Assembly (NCBI GenBank): GCA_049680295.1
Contig: JBAUHN010000180.1
Location: forward strand, 1-43,705
Direction: 5' to 3'
Origin: JBAUHN01 sp049680295
GTDB taxonomy: Bacteria > Pseudomonadota > Alphaproteobacteria > Rhodobacterales > Rhodobacteraceae
Length of the DNA stretch: 43,705 bases
Below the pieces are notes generated by a model. It did not search any database. It saw only the letters and a program-made list of their open reading frames with translations, and was not told the origin of the DNA. The translations under genes and the position numbers were made by a program. Shown piece by piece: positions 24,228 through 33,167 of the stretch; the first letter of the stretch is position 1, and each line of letters opens with the position of its first letter.

Positions 24228-24650
24228 ATGATAGAAAACAGCCACCACTTGCAAAATACAGCCCAGTTCGCCCCGCAAGCCTCGCAAGATCGCCTGGCCA
24301 AACAGGCGGTGTTTCGCGGATTTCGCAGGAAATGTCCGAATTGCGGCAGTGGCGCGCTGCTGAAGAGCTATCTTAAGGTCAATGACACCTGTGCGGCCTG
24401 CCAGGAAGAACTGTTTCACCATCGCGCCGACGATGGACCAGCCTATTTGACCATCTTTATCGTAGGTCACCTGATGGCGCCGCTGTTGCATTTTGCCTTT
24501 GTGACCTGGCGCCCGGCGCCGATGACGCTTTTCACAATTTTTGCTGTTGGATGTGTCGGACTATCGCTTTACCTTCTGCCCAGACTAAAGGGCGCGATTG
24601 TCGGGTACCAATGGGCCAGACGGATGGGCGGTTTCAGCGCAAGCAGCTGA
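24228..24650 (+). CDS. DUF983 zinc-ribbon membrane protein
   Basis: A 140-residue protein with a CPNCGSG and CAACQEE zinc ribbon at about residues 38-63 followed by two membrane helices (LTIFIVGHLMAPLLHFAF and TLFTIFAVGCVGLSLYLL), which is the DUF983 layout. The start at ATG 24228 (MIENS) is chosen over a longer frame. It is followed after 35 bases by a NUDIX gene. The function is unknown. Confidence 0.85.
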   Translation: MIENSHHLQNTAQFAPQASQDRLAKQAVFRGFRRKCPNCGSGALLKSYLKVNDTCAACQEELFHHRADDGPAYLTIFIVGHLMAPLLHFAFVTWRPAPMTLFTIFAVGCVGLSLYLLPRLKGAIVGYQWARRMGGFSASS

Positions 24651-24685
24651 CGTCCCGGCCCGCATAACCAAAAGGGCAGCACCGG

Positions 24686-25402
24686 ATGACGGACGCAACA
24701 CACAGCAAGCCGATCGACAAAACAGCCGTCCGAAACGCATCAACCGTCATAGTTATACGCGACAGATTGTCTAATCCACGCATCCTTATGGGACAAAGGG
24801 GTGAGAATGCCGCCTTTATGCCCAGCAAATTTGTGTTTCCCGGTGGTGCGGTCGATCACGGTGACGCCGCCGTCCCTTTGGCGTCTCCCCTGTCGAAAAT
24901 CTGCTTGGATCGCCTGAGCGAAGACGCGAAAGCGGATCTGACACATGCATTGGCCGTCGCGGCAATTCGCGAATTATGGGAAGAAACCGGCCTGGTCCTT
25001 GGTGCAAAGGGCGCTTGGCATGGCACGATTCCTGCGGATTGGCAAAGCTTTGCCGCAACCGGTCACCTGCCAACGGCACAGCCTTTGCAGTTTGTTTTCC
25101 GCGCACTGACACCACCCGGACGCCCACGCCGGTTTGATGCGCGGTTCTTTTTGGTCGATGCCACCGACATTGCCGGTGACCTTGATGATTTTTCCGAGGC
25201 CTCGGATGAGTTGTCGCACCTGCAGTGGATCCCGCTGCAAGATGCACGTCGTTTCGACATGCCGTTCATCACCGAAGTTGTGTTAAGTGAAATTCAGGCG
25301 CGTACGGCGGAAACTGCGCCACCAAAAAGTGTTCCGTTTTTCAAAAATAACGACGAAGAAAGCTTGTTTTTGCGTCTAAGGGGGCACCCGCATACCGACT
25401 AG
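24686..25402 (+). CDS. NUDIX hydrolase
   Basis: A 238-residue pyrophosphohydrolase of the larger NUDIX type. The N-terminal strands carry ILMGQRGENAAFMPSKF and FPGGAVD; the NUDIX helix is RELWEETGL at about residues 94-102, with the two metal-binding glutamates present. Family members cleave nucleoside-diphosphate-linked compounds such as ADP-ribose or CoA derivatives. The substrate is not defined. It is probably co-transcribed with the DUF983 gene and converges on the desaturase gene, four bases away. Confidence 0.85.
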   Translation: MTDATHSKPIDKTAVRNASTVIVIRDRLSNPRILMGQRGENAAFMPSKFVFPGGAVDHGDAAVPLASPLSKICLDRLSEDAKADLTHALAVAAIRELWEETGLVLGAKGAWHGTIPADWQSFAATGHLPTAQPLQFVFRALTPPGRPRRFDARFFLVDATDIAGDLDDFSEASDELSHLQWIPLQDARRFDMPFITEVVLSEIQARTAETAPPKSVPFFKNNDEESLFLRLRGHPHTD

Positions 25403-25405
25403 GGT

Positions 25406-26350
25406 CTAGCGTTGGCCGCGCCGCCAGAGCGGATGCGCAACCGGATCCTTTGATCGCCAAAAATACAGACCAAAAATCTCGGCGTAGGAGCGGTAAGTAT
25501 ACCCGTCATTGCGCCTTTGAAACCGGTCCTTTTGACTGCGGTACAGTGCCGGCAACCGATGCCACGCGACAGACGGATGCATGTGGTGCACGACGTGCAG
25601 GTTATTATTCAAAAACAAGAACGCCAAAACGCCTGTGTCTTCGACAATCACAGTCCGGCCTGAAACCCGTTCATGCGCACGGTGTTCCAGAAATGTGCGA
25701 ATGCGCAGCACGGCCATGGCGACGTAAACCGCGATCAGATAAGCCCAAACTGGGATGTGGGCGATCCAAACAATGGTCATTACCAGCATAAAACCGGGCA
25801 TGTGCAGCAACCATCCACGCAACACGGTCCGGTCACCGGCTCGGATCGCACGCAGATCATCACGCATGAAAACATATTGCGACAAAAATGGCCCCAAGAC
25901 CATGCGACCCAACAAAGTGTTGTTTCCGCGCAGTATGGCCCGATGCAGCGCTGGCAAATTCCCCCATACTTCAGGATCCAAATAATTGGTTTCGGGATCA
26001 TCATATGGATCAGTCAGGCGTGCATCGCGATGATGTGCCAGATGCAGATCGCGAAAACGAAGATACGGAACAAGCAACCCAAGCTGCGTCAGCCCCATCG
26101 CATCATTGATCCGCCTATTGAGAAAAGGGTGCCCGTGCAGGATTTCATGCGTTAACGACGCGTGCAAAACCAATGCGAACACAGTGAACACCATGCTCAG
26201 CAGTGGCGATATTGCCCACCCCCAGGTGATCGCCCCCGCCCAAAGGCACAGGCATCCTACAAAAAGTGAAAATGTCCTGACATCCCATGTTCGCGACTTG
26301 GTTTCGGGTGCGTTTTCACAGGTCGCGATCTTAACAATAGTCCGTTTCAT
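25406..26350 (-). CDS. Membrane fatty-acid desaturase
   Basis: A 314-residue integral membrane di-iron enzyme. The three histidine boxes are THEILHGHP (H3xxxH type), HLAHHRDARL (HxxHH) and HVVHHMHPS (HxxHH), in the spacing of FA_desaturase proteins, with four to six membrane helices between them. It introduces a double bond into acyl chains or an acyl-like lipid. ATG 26350 was chosen over a TTG two codons upstream. It is divergent from an XRE regulator, with a palindrome in the shared promoter region, so lipid-responsive control is likely. Carotenoid-type hydroxylation or ketolation is a less likely alternative. Confidence 0.85.
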   Translation of the reverse strand: MKRTIVKIATCENAPETKSRTWDVRTFSLFVGCLCLWAGAITWGWAISPLLSMVFTVFALVLHASLTHEILHGHPFLNRRINDAMGLTQLGLLVPYLRFRDLHLAHHRDARLTDPYDDPETNYLDPEVWGNLPALHRAILRGNNTLLGRMVLGPFLSQYVFMRDDLRAIRAGDRTVLRGWLLHMPGFMLVMTIVWIAHIPVWAYLIAVYVAMAVLRIRTFLEHRAHERVSGRTVIVEDTGVLAFLFLNNNLHVVHHMHPSVAWHRLPALYRSQKDRFQRRNDGYTYRSYAEIFGLYFWRSKDPVAHPLWRRGQR

Positions 26351-26367
26351 CGTCAAAGAGTGTTCAC

Positions 26368-26387
26368 TTTCAATTGGTTAATTGAAA
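26368..26387. promoter_or_regulatory. Palindromic operator candidate between desaturase and XRE regulator
   Basis: TTTCAATT (26368-26375) and AATTGAAA (26380-26387) form a perfect inverted repeat around GGTT. It lies 18 bases upstream of the desaturase ATG and 80 bases upstream of the regulator ATG, where a dimeric repressor could control both divergent promoters. Confidence 0.55.
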
Positions 26388-26467
26388 CCCACCCTACTGA
26401 CAGTTTTGGGTCACGAAAATTCCCAAAATTGTTAACAAACCCCGCGATCTGTGATATTTATCACCAT

Positions 26468-27328
26468 ATGACGTTAAGTATCAGCAAAAATGACCGCGCG
26501 CAGCAGTTTCGCAGCCGACTTGACGCGGCGATGAAGGCCGTCGACATGACGCAAAGCGGGCTTGCCCGTCAGATCGGTGCGGACCGATCCACGATTTCAC
26601 AGTCGCTGACGGGTGATGGCGCAAGATTGCCAAGTGCGCATGTGGTCGGCGCCTGCGCCGCAGTGCTTGGTGTGTCGTCAGACTGGTTGTTGGGATTGTC
26701 GGACCGGCCCGAAAATGCCGCCGATCTGTTGTCGTCCAGCCTGTCATTCAGCGAGGCACCGCGCGCCTTGGTGGATGAACGCATCTTTGACTGGCACAAA
26801 GAAGCGGCGGGCTACAAAATCCGCCATGTTCCCGCCGCGCTGCCCGATATGCTGAAGACACAAGCGATGTTGGAGTGGGAATACGGCCCGCATCTGGGCC
26901 GCACGACGACGCAAGCGATCAACGCGTCGCGCGATAGGTTGGACTGGATGCGAGAGGCGCAATCAGACTACGAAATTGCGATGCCGCTGTTCGAAGTGCA
27001 ATGTTTTGCTGCCGGGACCAGTTATTACGCAGACCTTCCGGCCGATACGCGACGCGAGCAAATGGATCACCTGATCGCCTTGACCCGGCAATTGTATCCG
27101 CGATTGCGCATCTATCTGTTTGATGCACGGCGGCTTTATTCGGCACCATTGACCATTTTCGGTCCTTTGCTGGCCGTCTTCTTTACCGGCGGGCATTACA
27201 TGGCTTTTCGTGACCGGGACCGCGTGGAGGTTTTTACCTCGGACTTTGACCAGTTGATCCGCGAAGCGTCCGTCGGCGCGCGCGACTGCCCGGCACATTT
27301 GTTATCATTGCGCGCGCTGATTTGCTAG
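26468..27328 (+). CDS. XRE-family helix-turn-helix regulator with C-terminal sensory domain
   Basis: A 286-residue protein. An N-terminal XRE helix-turn-helix lies at about residues 10-75 (MTQSGLARQIGADRSTISQ, then LGVSSDWLLGLSD), followed by about 190 residues with no known ligand motif, containing LDWMREAQSDYEIAMPLFEVQ and PLLAVFFTGGHYMAFRD. ATG 26468 is preferred; the frame from 26360 adds a leader made of promoter sequence. It is divergent from the desaturase and probably regulates it. Its stop overlaps that of the convergent SDR gene by 4 bases. The ligand may be an acyl compound, by context only. Confidence 0.8.
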   Translation: MTLSISKNDRAQQFRSRLDAAMKAVDMTQSGLARQIGADRSTISQSLTGDGARLPSAHVVGACAAVLGVSSDWLLGLSDRPENAADLLSSSLSFSEAPRALVDERIFDWHKEAAGYKIRHVPAALPDMLKTQAMLEWEYGPHLGRTTTQAINASRDRLDWMREAQSDYEIAMPLFEVQCFAAGTSYYADLPADTRREQMDHLIALTRQLYPRLRIYLFDARRLYSAPLTIFGPLLAVFFTGGHYMAFRDRDRVEVFTSDFDQLIREASVGARDCPAHLLSLRALIC

Positions 27329-28071
27329 ATTTTCGGATCGGGGTTTTCCGTGTGCCCGTCGACAGCAATGACCTGCCCTGATACCAGCCGCGCCGCGTCA
27401 GACCCCAAAAACAGCGCCATATTGGCGATGTCACTTGCTTCTACAAAGCTGCGCATCGAAGTACCTTTGGCATAACCGTCATAAACCTGATCGCGTGTCA
27501 TTCCTTTGGCTGCTGCCTCGCGCGACAGCACAGCTTCCATGCGCGGACCTTCAACCGCGCCGGGACAGATTGCGTTGGCCCGAATACCGTATGGTCCCAG
27601 TTCCATCGCCAGGGTTTTCATCAGGCCGATGATCGCCCATTTGGCCGCTGCATAGGGCGCACGGTTCGGATAGCCGTATATTCCTGCGGTAGACGACGTA
27701 AGAATAACGGATCCCGAATGCGCAGATTTCATCAAGGGCGCTGCATATTTTGTTGCCAGAAAGGCGCCCTCCAAATTTACAGAAACGCAATTTTTCCAAT
27801 CAGTTATATCGATATCTTCAACCATTGCATTAGGTCCAGCGATTCCGGCGTTTGCGCACAAAACATCAAGTGACCCAATTGTGGCAAACAAATCTTTCAT
27901 GGCCGTCTCATTCACGACGTCCACCGGATGGCATTTCCAGGTATCCGGGCATTTATCCAATGCTGCCTGATCTACATCCGTCACCCAAACGTCAAAACCT
28001 GCCGCATCAAACGCGTCGCCCATGGCGCGGCCGATACCGGACGCCCCGGCGGTTATCAAAACCCGTTTCAT
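27325..28071 (-). CDS. Short-chain dehydrogenase/reductase in the carnitine operon
   Basis: A 248-residue SDR: the cofactor motif TAGASGIG (7-14), NAGIAG, the catalytic serine in ILTSSTAG and the YAAAK tyrosine-lysine pair are all present, and the end GQVIAVDGHTEN is typical. The acidic residue after the second strand (TDVD) suggests NAD preference. It overlaps the carnitine dehydrogenase stop by 4 bases, so it is the last gene of that operon. It might oxidise D-carnitine or reduce or oxidise a beta-hydroxy intermediate such as 3-hydroxybutyrate; gene order supports this and the sequence does not decide. Confidence 0.88.
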   Translation of the reverse strand: MKRVLITAGASGIGRAMGDAFDAAGFDVWVTDVDQAALDKCPDTWKCHPVDVVNETAMKDLFATIGSLDVLCANAGIAGPNAMVEDIDITDWKNCVSVNLEGAFLATKYAAPLMKSAHSGSVILTSSTAGIYGYPNRAPYAAAKWAIIGLMKTLAMELGPYGIRANAICPGAVEGPRMEAVLSREAAAKGMTRDQVYDGYAKGTSMRSFVEASDIANMALFLGSDAARLVSGQVIAVDGHTENPDPKI

Positions 28072-29540
28072 TTGGCAGCGCCGATCTGGCGCCCCAGCCC
28101 TTCAGGTGCCGGCAAATCCGACTGGGCATTCGCAAAGCGCATCAAAGCGGTTTCAATCGCAGCACTTGGCGGCGAAGGTCGCCGCGTTTGCAGGCTGACA
28201 TGCAATAAGAAGTGTTCGCCGGTTGCCAGTAACCGATCGCCTTCGAACATTTCATGCCAGAGGTGCATCTTTTTGCCAGCCCCGGCGATGACCCGCGTTT
28301 TAACCTCAATGGTCGCACCGGCATGCACTTCATCTATGTGACGAATGTGCGTCTCGGCAGTGAAATAGCTGCCACCACTGGCGATATAGTCGGCATCACA
28401 GCCAATAATTTCCATAAATCGGTCGGTTGCATCCCCAAAAGCCTGCAAATACCGCGCTTCGTTCATATGTCCGTTGTAGTCGGTCCAATCCAATGGCACG
28501 GCGCGCTGCACCGTCAGCACCGGCGCTGCTGGATCAGCGATGTCGTCGGCAATTGCCCCCAAAACACGGCCATTGCGAAGAAAAGCATCATGATCAGACG
28601 CTACCTTGCCCGCGCCCCACTGCCGCCCTTTCAACGCGCGGATAATGCCAACCAGATTGCCATCGCGGATCTGTTCCAGATCCAATGGCGTCAGATCACC
28701 CGCTTGATCATCACATTGCGTCCCAACCATCTCGATGAAATCATCCGTCAAGTCGGGCACATCCATCAGCTTGGTCCAGGGCCATTTCAGGCACGGCCCG
28801 AACATCGCCAGCATGGCCCGCATACCGCCTTCGCCGCCCGCCAGATGAAAGGTCTGCATCGTACCCATCTGCGCCCAGCGCAATCCGGGGCCATAAGCGA
28901 TCGCCGCATCCAGTTCTTCGGCGGTCGCAACGCCATCTTTCAGCAGCCAAAGTGCCTCGCGCCAAAGGGCCTCTTGCAAACGATCTGACAAGAACCCTTC
29001 AATCTCGACCCGGCAATGCAGGGGGTACATGCCTAAGCTCGCGTAGACGCCCTTGGCCCATTCAATGTGCTCGGGCGCGGTTTTTTCACCCGCGACCAGT
29101 TCAACCAGCGGCAAAAGATAGACCGGATTGAACGGATGCGCGACGATAAGACGGCCCGGATGCGCCATTTTGGCCTGCAAATCCGTCGGCATAATGCCCG
29201 AGGTCGACGAGGCGATGACCCCTGTCGCATTGACCTCTTCGATCTGGGCATAGACAGCCTGTTTGACCTCCAACCGCTCAGGAACCGCCTCGACAATCAA
29301 TGACGCATCTTTGGCCGCCTCGGCCACGGTTGCGCAAAATGTCAGGGTGCCCTCATCCGGCAGGGCGACATCGGTAATCCCCGGCAATGATTTGCGCGCC
29401 TTGTCAAGCATCGCAGCAGCCTTGCGCGCGGCCTCAGGATCAGGGTCATAGATCGCCACGTCCCAGCCATTCAGCAAGAAACGTGCCGCCCAGCCACCGC
29501 CAATCACGCCGCCCCCGATAATTGCAGCTGTTTTGATCAT
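28068..29540 (-). CDS. lcdH: L-carnitine 3-dehydrogenase fused to betainyl-CoA-type thioesterase
   Basis: A 490-residue two-domain protein. Residues 1-315 are a 3-hydroxyacyl-CoA-dehydrogenase-like NAD enzyme (GGGVIGGGWA at 9-18, VEAVPERLEVKQ, SSTSGI, AHPFNPVYLLPLVE) that oxidises L-carnitine to 3-dehydrocarnitine. Residues from about 340 form a hotdog thioesterase (DWTDYNGHMNEARY, HIRHIDEVHAG) that should release betaine from betainyl-CoA. The same fusion is known from rhizobial carnitine dehydrogenases. Four-base overlaps join it to the lipocalin gene upstream and the SDR downstream. With the cleavage enzyme it converts carnitine to glycine betaine and acetoacetate. Confidence 0.92.
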   Translation of the reverse strand: MIKTAAIIGGGVIGGGWAARFLLNGWDVAIYDPDPEAARKAAAMLDKARKSLPGITDVALPDEGTLTFCATVAEAAKDASLIVEAVPERLEVKQAVYAQIEEVNATGVIASSTSGIMPTDLQAKMAHPGRLIVAHPFNPVYLLPLVELVAGEKTAPEHIEWAKGVYASLGMYPLHCRVEIEGFLSDRLQEALWREALWLLKDGVATAEELDAAIAYGPGLRWAQMGTMQTFHLAGGEGGMRAMLAMFGPCLKWPWTKLMDVPDLTDDFIEMVGTQCDDQAGDLTPLDLEQIRDGNLVGIIRALKGRQWGAGKVASDHDAFLRNGRVLGAIADDIADPAAPVLTVQRAVPLDWTDYNGHMNEARYLQAFGDATDRFMEIIGCDADYIASGGSYFTAETHIRHIDEVHAGATIEVKTRVIAGAGKKMHLWHEMFEGDRLLATGEHFLLHVSLQTRRPSPPSAAIETALMRFANAQSDLPAPEGLGRQIGAAK

Positions 29541-30067
29541 TTTGCCCCCACGATCATTTGAGAAATATCATATCCGTTAAAGCGCATGATTTCTTGCGCT
29601 GCCTTCAGTTTGTCGGGGCGGATGTCGCCGGTTCGGCTGAGAATCCAGCCCATTTCGCCGCTCACCGTTCCGATCGTTGCGATCCGCAGTTCAGCATCCA
29701 TCCACATCACGACAAAGGCGCGGGATTTGGCCGTCAGCTCCGGTGTCGCGACCTGCAAAATACCCGTTGGGTCGACAGCGACAGGGACGTCCAATACCGG
29801 ACCCGCGTTATCTGGGCAGGCAACCTGCAAGGACGACGTATCATCAATCGTCCACTGCGCCTGGTCGCAGTCTGGCAAAAACCGGTTCGGGTAACGGGCA
29901 ACAACGTGCCATTTGCCCTGAAAGTTTTCCGGGGTGAACCGCGTCGTCGCACTGATCGGAACCTCTGTGTCGCGGAAATCCGAAGGCTTTGGCAATGAAA
30001 CGCAGGCAGCCACAGCTACCAGTGAAACACTTGCAATCACCCGCAATGCAAAACGCCCGAAATTCAC
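29537..30067 (-). CDS. Lipocalin-family lipoprotein in the carnitine operon
   Basis: A 176-residue protein with a lipoprotein signal (SLVAVAACVS, lipobox cysteine at about 22) and a bacterial lipocalin domain: GKWHVVARYPNRF is the first conserved region and a mixed strand pattern follows to WILSRTGD. It should be anchored in the outer membrane or the inner face of the envelope. A GTG start overlaps the preceding stop and its own stop overlaps carnitine dehydrogenase, so it is fixed in the operon. Its ligand and its role in carnitine use are unexplained. Lipocalins bind small hydrophobic molecules; acyl-carnitine handling is a speculation. Confidence 0.82.
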   Translation of the reverse strand: MNFGRFALRVIASVSLVAVAACVSLPKPSDFRDTEVPISATTRFTPENFQGKWHVVARYPNRFLPDCDQAQWTIDDTSSLQVACPDNAGPVLDVPVAVDPTGILQVATPELTAKSRAFVVMWMDAELRIATIGTVSGEMGWILSRTGDIRPDKLKAAQEIMRFNGYDISQMIVGAK

Positions 30068-30972
30068 ACCGGTGCCCGCTTTGTCAGGCGCAGTTTCTCG
30101 CGCACTTCTGCAGGCCCCATTACCCGCGCGCCCATGTTCTCGATGATGCTGCCTGCGCGTTCAACCAACTGCCAGTTTTCCGCCAACTGCCCTTTGCCCA
30201 GCCATAGATTATCCTCAAGCCCGACACGTACATTGCCGCCCGCAAGCACCGATGCCGCCACATAGGCCATCTGATTACGCCCCAGGCCAAAGCCCGAAAA
30301 CGTCCAGTTGTCCGGCACGTTATTGACCATCGCCATGAATGTATTCAGGTCATCAGGCGCGCCCCAAGGCACCCCCATGCACAGCTGCACCAAGGCGTCG
30401 GGTTCCAACACCCCGTCGGCAACCAATTGTTTTGCATACCATAAATGACCCGTGTCAAAGGCCTCAATCTCGGGTTTGACGCCAAGTTCGGTCATCAGGC
30501 GGCCCATTGCAGTCAGCATACCGGGCGTGTTGGTCATCACATAATCCGCTTCGGCAAAGTTCATCGTGCCGCAATCCAGCGTGCAAATTTCAGGCAGGCA
30601 TTGGGCGATATGTTCAACCCGCGCGGCGGCCCCGATCATGTCTGTCCCAGCGGCCAGTGGCAGTGGCGCGTCTGGGGGACCAAAGATCATGTCGCCCCCC
30701 ATCCCGGCCGTCAGGTTCAGCACCACATCTACGTCGGCTGCACGAATACGGTCTGTGACCTCACGGTAAAGCGCAAGGTCACGGGCAGGCACCCCGGTTT
30801 CGGGGTCGCGGACGTGGCAATGCACAATCGCAGCCCCCGCTTTAGCGGCCGTAATCGCGCTGTCTGCGATCTGCCGGGGCGAGCGTGGCACGTGCGGGCT
30901 GCGGTCTTGCGTGGCACCAGACCCGGTTACGGCACAGGTGATAAAGACATCGCGGTTCATCGTCAGTGGCAT
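30064..30972 (-). CDS. Beta-keto acid cleavage enzyme (3-dehydrocarnitine-type BKACE)
   Basis: A 302-residue TIM-barrel protein with the zinc-binding IVHCHVRDPETG motif, preceded by ITCAVTGSG and followed by LNLTAGMGGD. These are hallmarks of the BKACE (DUF849) family, which condenses a beta-keto acid with acetyl-CoA and splits it into an acyl-CoA and acetoacetate. Next to carnitine dehydrogenase the substrate is 3-dehydrocarnitine, giving betainyl-CoA and acetoacetate. ATG 30972 follows AAGGAGAT; the longer frame is promoter sequence. It is the first gene of the operon. Confidence 0.92.
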   Translation of the reverse strand: MPLTMNRDVFITCAVTGSGATQDRSPHVPRSPRQIADSAITAAKAGAAIVHCHVRDPETGVPARDLALYREVTDRIRAADVDVVLNLTAGMGGDMIFGPPDAPLPLAAGTDMIGAAARVEHIAQCLPEICTLDCGTMNFAEADYVMTNTPGMLTAMGRLMTELGVKPEIEAFDTGHLWYAKQLVADGVLEPDALVQLCMGVPWGAPDDLNTFMAMVNNVPDNWTFSGFGLGRNQMAYVAASVLAGGNVRVGLEDNLWLGKGQLAENWQLVERAGSIIENMGARVMGPAEVREKLRLTKRAPV

Positions 30973-31048
30973 CTCGGATCTCCTTGAAATTTCCGCGATG
31001 ATGGCGCAGCTATGGTGGACCGACTTGATAAAATACGAATCCAATTTG

Positions 31049-31999
31049 ATGAAATTCGCAAAAATCACTCAAACGACGATCCTTGTATTGGATGAGACGA
31101 ACACTTTGTCCTTTGCCGCAGCCGTTGACCCATTGAGGGCAGCAAATCGGCAAGCGGGGCGCAAGTTGTTTAATTGGCAGTTTGTCACGCCCGGCGCAAA
31201 CGATGTCTTGTTAACCAGCGGATTGGCCATCCCTGCGTCGCCCATAGAAAGGATCACCGAATGCGATCTGTTACTGGTTGTCGCCGGTTTTGAGCTTGAG
31301 GCGCAGACGACACCGGCGCTGCGGGCCAGTCTGCGCAGGCTAGCTGCGCGCAGCACCCTTGTGGCCGGGATTGACGGCGGTCCGTGGGTTATGGCCAAGG
31401 CAGGGTTGTTAGATCGTCACAACGCCACAACACACTGGGAAGACATGGAAGATATGGCTGGGACCTTTCCGCAAGTGACCGTTCAAAACGCGCGTTATGT
31501 GGTCAGTGCCAATCGCATGACCAGCGGCGGTGCCGTACCTGCAATCGAGATGATGCTGCATATCGTCAGCACTCAGCATGGCGCAAGTCTGGCCGAACGG
31601 ATCGCCGGCAGCTTTATCTATGACGGCGATACATCATCCGCCCGTCCGCAAACCCGGTCGCCGCAGCGGTTGCGTCATTCGCCGCTGACCGCAAAGGCGC
31701 ATACAATGATGGAGGCGACACTGGATGATCCGCGCCCGATCGCGGATATTGCACGCGATCTGGGCGTTAGCCAACGCGCATTGCAGACCCAGTTTCAGAC
31801 CCGTCTGGGCACCACGCCCAAGGCGCATTCCTTATCTCTGCGCCTGACTGAGGCTGACCGCCTTGTCCGCCAAAATACCCTGCCCTTGCACGAAATTGCC
31901 TTGGCCACCGGGTTTGCGTCTCAATCCAGTTTTGCCCGCGCGTACCGTGCCGCTTTTGGCAGATCAGCCCGCGAAGCGCGGCAAGGTAAAGGCCAGTAA
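31049..31999 (+). CDS. cdhR: GlxA/AraC-family transcriptional regulator (CdhR-like)
   Basis: A 316-residue regulator. The N-terminal half is a DJ-1/PfpI-like glutamine-amidotransferase fold (TTILVLDETNTLSFAAAVDPL, VAGIDGGPWVMAKAG, where the nucleophile-elbow cysteine is replaced) and the C-terminal 100 residues hold two AraC helix-turn-helix motifs (PIADIARDLGVSQRALQTQF, HEIALATGFASQSSF). It is divergent from the carnitine operon with only 76 bases between start codons. This matches CdhR, the carnitine-responsive activator known in Pseudomonas, so the same role is proposed here. ATG 31049 was chosen over an upstream start that overlaps the opposite gene. Confidence 0.88.
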   Translation: MKFAKITQTTILVLDETNTLSFAAAVDPLRAANRQAGRKLFNWQFVTPGANDVLLTSGLAIPASPIERITECDLLLVVAGFELEAQTTPALRASLRRLAARSTLVAGIDGGPWVMAKAGLLDRHNATTHWEDMEDMAGTFPQVTVQNARYVVSANRMTSGGAVPAIEMMLHIVSTQHGASLAERIAGSFIYDGDTSSARPQTRSPQRLRHSPLTAKAHTMMEATLDDPRPIADIARDLGVSQRALQTQFQTRLGTTPKAHSLSLRLTEADRLVRQNTLPLHEIALATGFASQSSFARAYRAAFGRSAREARQGKGQ

Positions 32000-32030
32000 G
32001 GCTTTGGGTCAGGTTCTTAGGTTCCTGATT

Positions 32031-33074
32031 CTAGTATGGCATTGGATGTGCACGGTGCGCCTGATCAATGTCTTGCAGCACCTCGTCGCCCAGGGTGATA
32101 TCCGCCGCACCAAGTGCGACTTCCAACTGCTCTGGCGATGTTGATCCAAAGATCACGGACCCCATAAACGGTCGCTGGGCGCACCAGGCAAGGGCCATTT
32201 GCGACGGGTTCAGCCCATGTTTTTGCGCAATAGCCAGATAGGCATCCACCGCCGCAAAGGCCCGTGGGCCAACGCGGCCGCCCAAATCACTGTTTAGTGA
32301 CAGACGCGATCCTTTTGGTACCGCGCCATCTTGATATTTACCGGTCAACAACCCCGTCGCCAGTGGTGAAAACGCCAGCAATCCAACGTCTTCATTGATG
32401 CAGGTCTCGCTCAGATCGGTATCAAACAACCGGCACATCAATGAATATTCGTTTTGGATTGACGCAACCCGTGGCCCGCCAACGCGGTTAGCGGCCTCGA
32501 TCCACTGGGTCGTCCCCCAGGCGCTTTCATTGCTTAGCCCAAAGGCACGAATGGTGCCGCGATCAACCTCACGCTGCAATGCGCCAAGCGCGTCTTCCAT
32601 ATGCGCGATTGTGTCGGCGCGGTTCTGATCCGATGGGTCAAAGGTCCAGTTTTTGCGGAACATATAGCTGCCGCGATTGGGCCAATGGAACTGATAAAGG
32701 TCGATGGTATCGGTTTGCAGCCGTTTCAATGAACCTTCAATCGTCCCGGCGATGATCTTGGACGAAATCGCTGCACCACCGCGTACATTTGCGTAACCTT
32801 CGCCGGAATGTTTGGTGGCCAGAACCACGTCCCCCCGGCGGCCGGTTCTGGCGAACCATTGCCCGATGATCTCTTCTGTGCGACCTGCTGTCTCAGCGCT
32901 CAGCGGATTGACGGGATACATCTCGGCGGTGTCGATAAAGTTGATCCCTGCCGCCAATGCGCGGTCAATTTGGTTGTGACCTTCCTGGGCCGTGTTTTGA
33001 GTGCCCCATGTCATCGACCCCAAACACAATTCAGAGACGTTGATGCCCGTGCGCCCCAGTTGGTTCATTTTCAT
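32031..33074 (-). CDS. Aldo-keto reductase (Tas-like)
   Basis: A 347-residue NADPH-dependent reductase. Visible parts are LGRTGINVSELCLGSMTWG, the catalytic D and Y in DTAEMYPVN, the lysine in LATKHSG and the histidine in YQFHWPN. The cofactor end is VIFGSTSPEQLE. The start is ATG 33074 with AAGGAAAAAGCG upstream. A much longer frame to 33605 exists but its extra part is the antisense of the SOS gene and is rejected. No functional partner is nearby; the physiological aldehyde or ketone is unknown. Confidence 0.92.
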   Translation of the reverse strand: MKMNQLGRTGINVSELCLGSMTWGTQNTAQEGHNQIDRALAAGINFIDTAEMYPVNPLSAETAGRTEEIIGQWFARTGRRGDVVLATKHSGEGYANVRGGAAISSKIIAGTIEGSLKRLQTDTIDLYQFHWPNRGSYMFRKNWTFDPSDQNRADTIAHMEDALGALQREVDRGTIRAFGLSNESAWGTTQWIEAANRVGGPRVASIQNEYSLMCRLFDTDLSETCINEDVGLLAFSPLATGLLTGKYQDGAVPKGSRLSLNSDLGGRVGPRAFAAVDAYLAIAQKHGLNPSQMALAWCAQRPFMGSVIFGSTSPEQLEVALGAADITLGDEVLQDIDQAHRAHPMPY

Positions 33075-33167
33075 CGCTTTTTCCTTCGTATGTTTGCGCC
33101 ACACCCTAGGGTACAAACCTGTCAGAGCAAGTGGATTTCGGACAGGTTGATGCAAAATCGCGCTTGA

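Noticed and set aside
28254..28988. Open frame of 244 codons on the + strand opposite carnitine dehydrogenase
   Set aside because: It lies wholly inside a clear enzyme gene and shows no motif or start signal.
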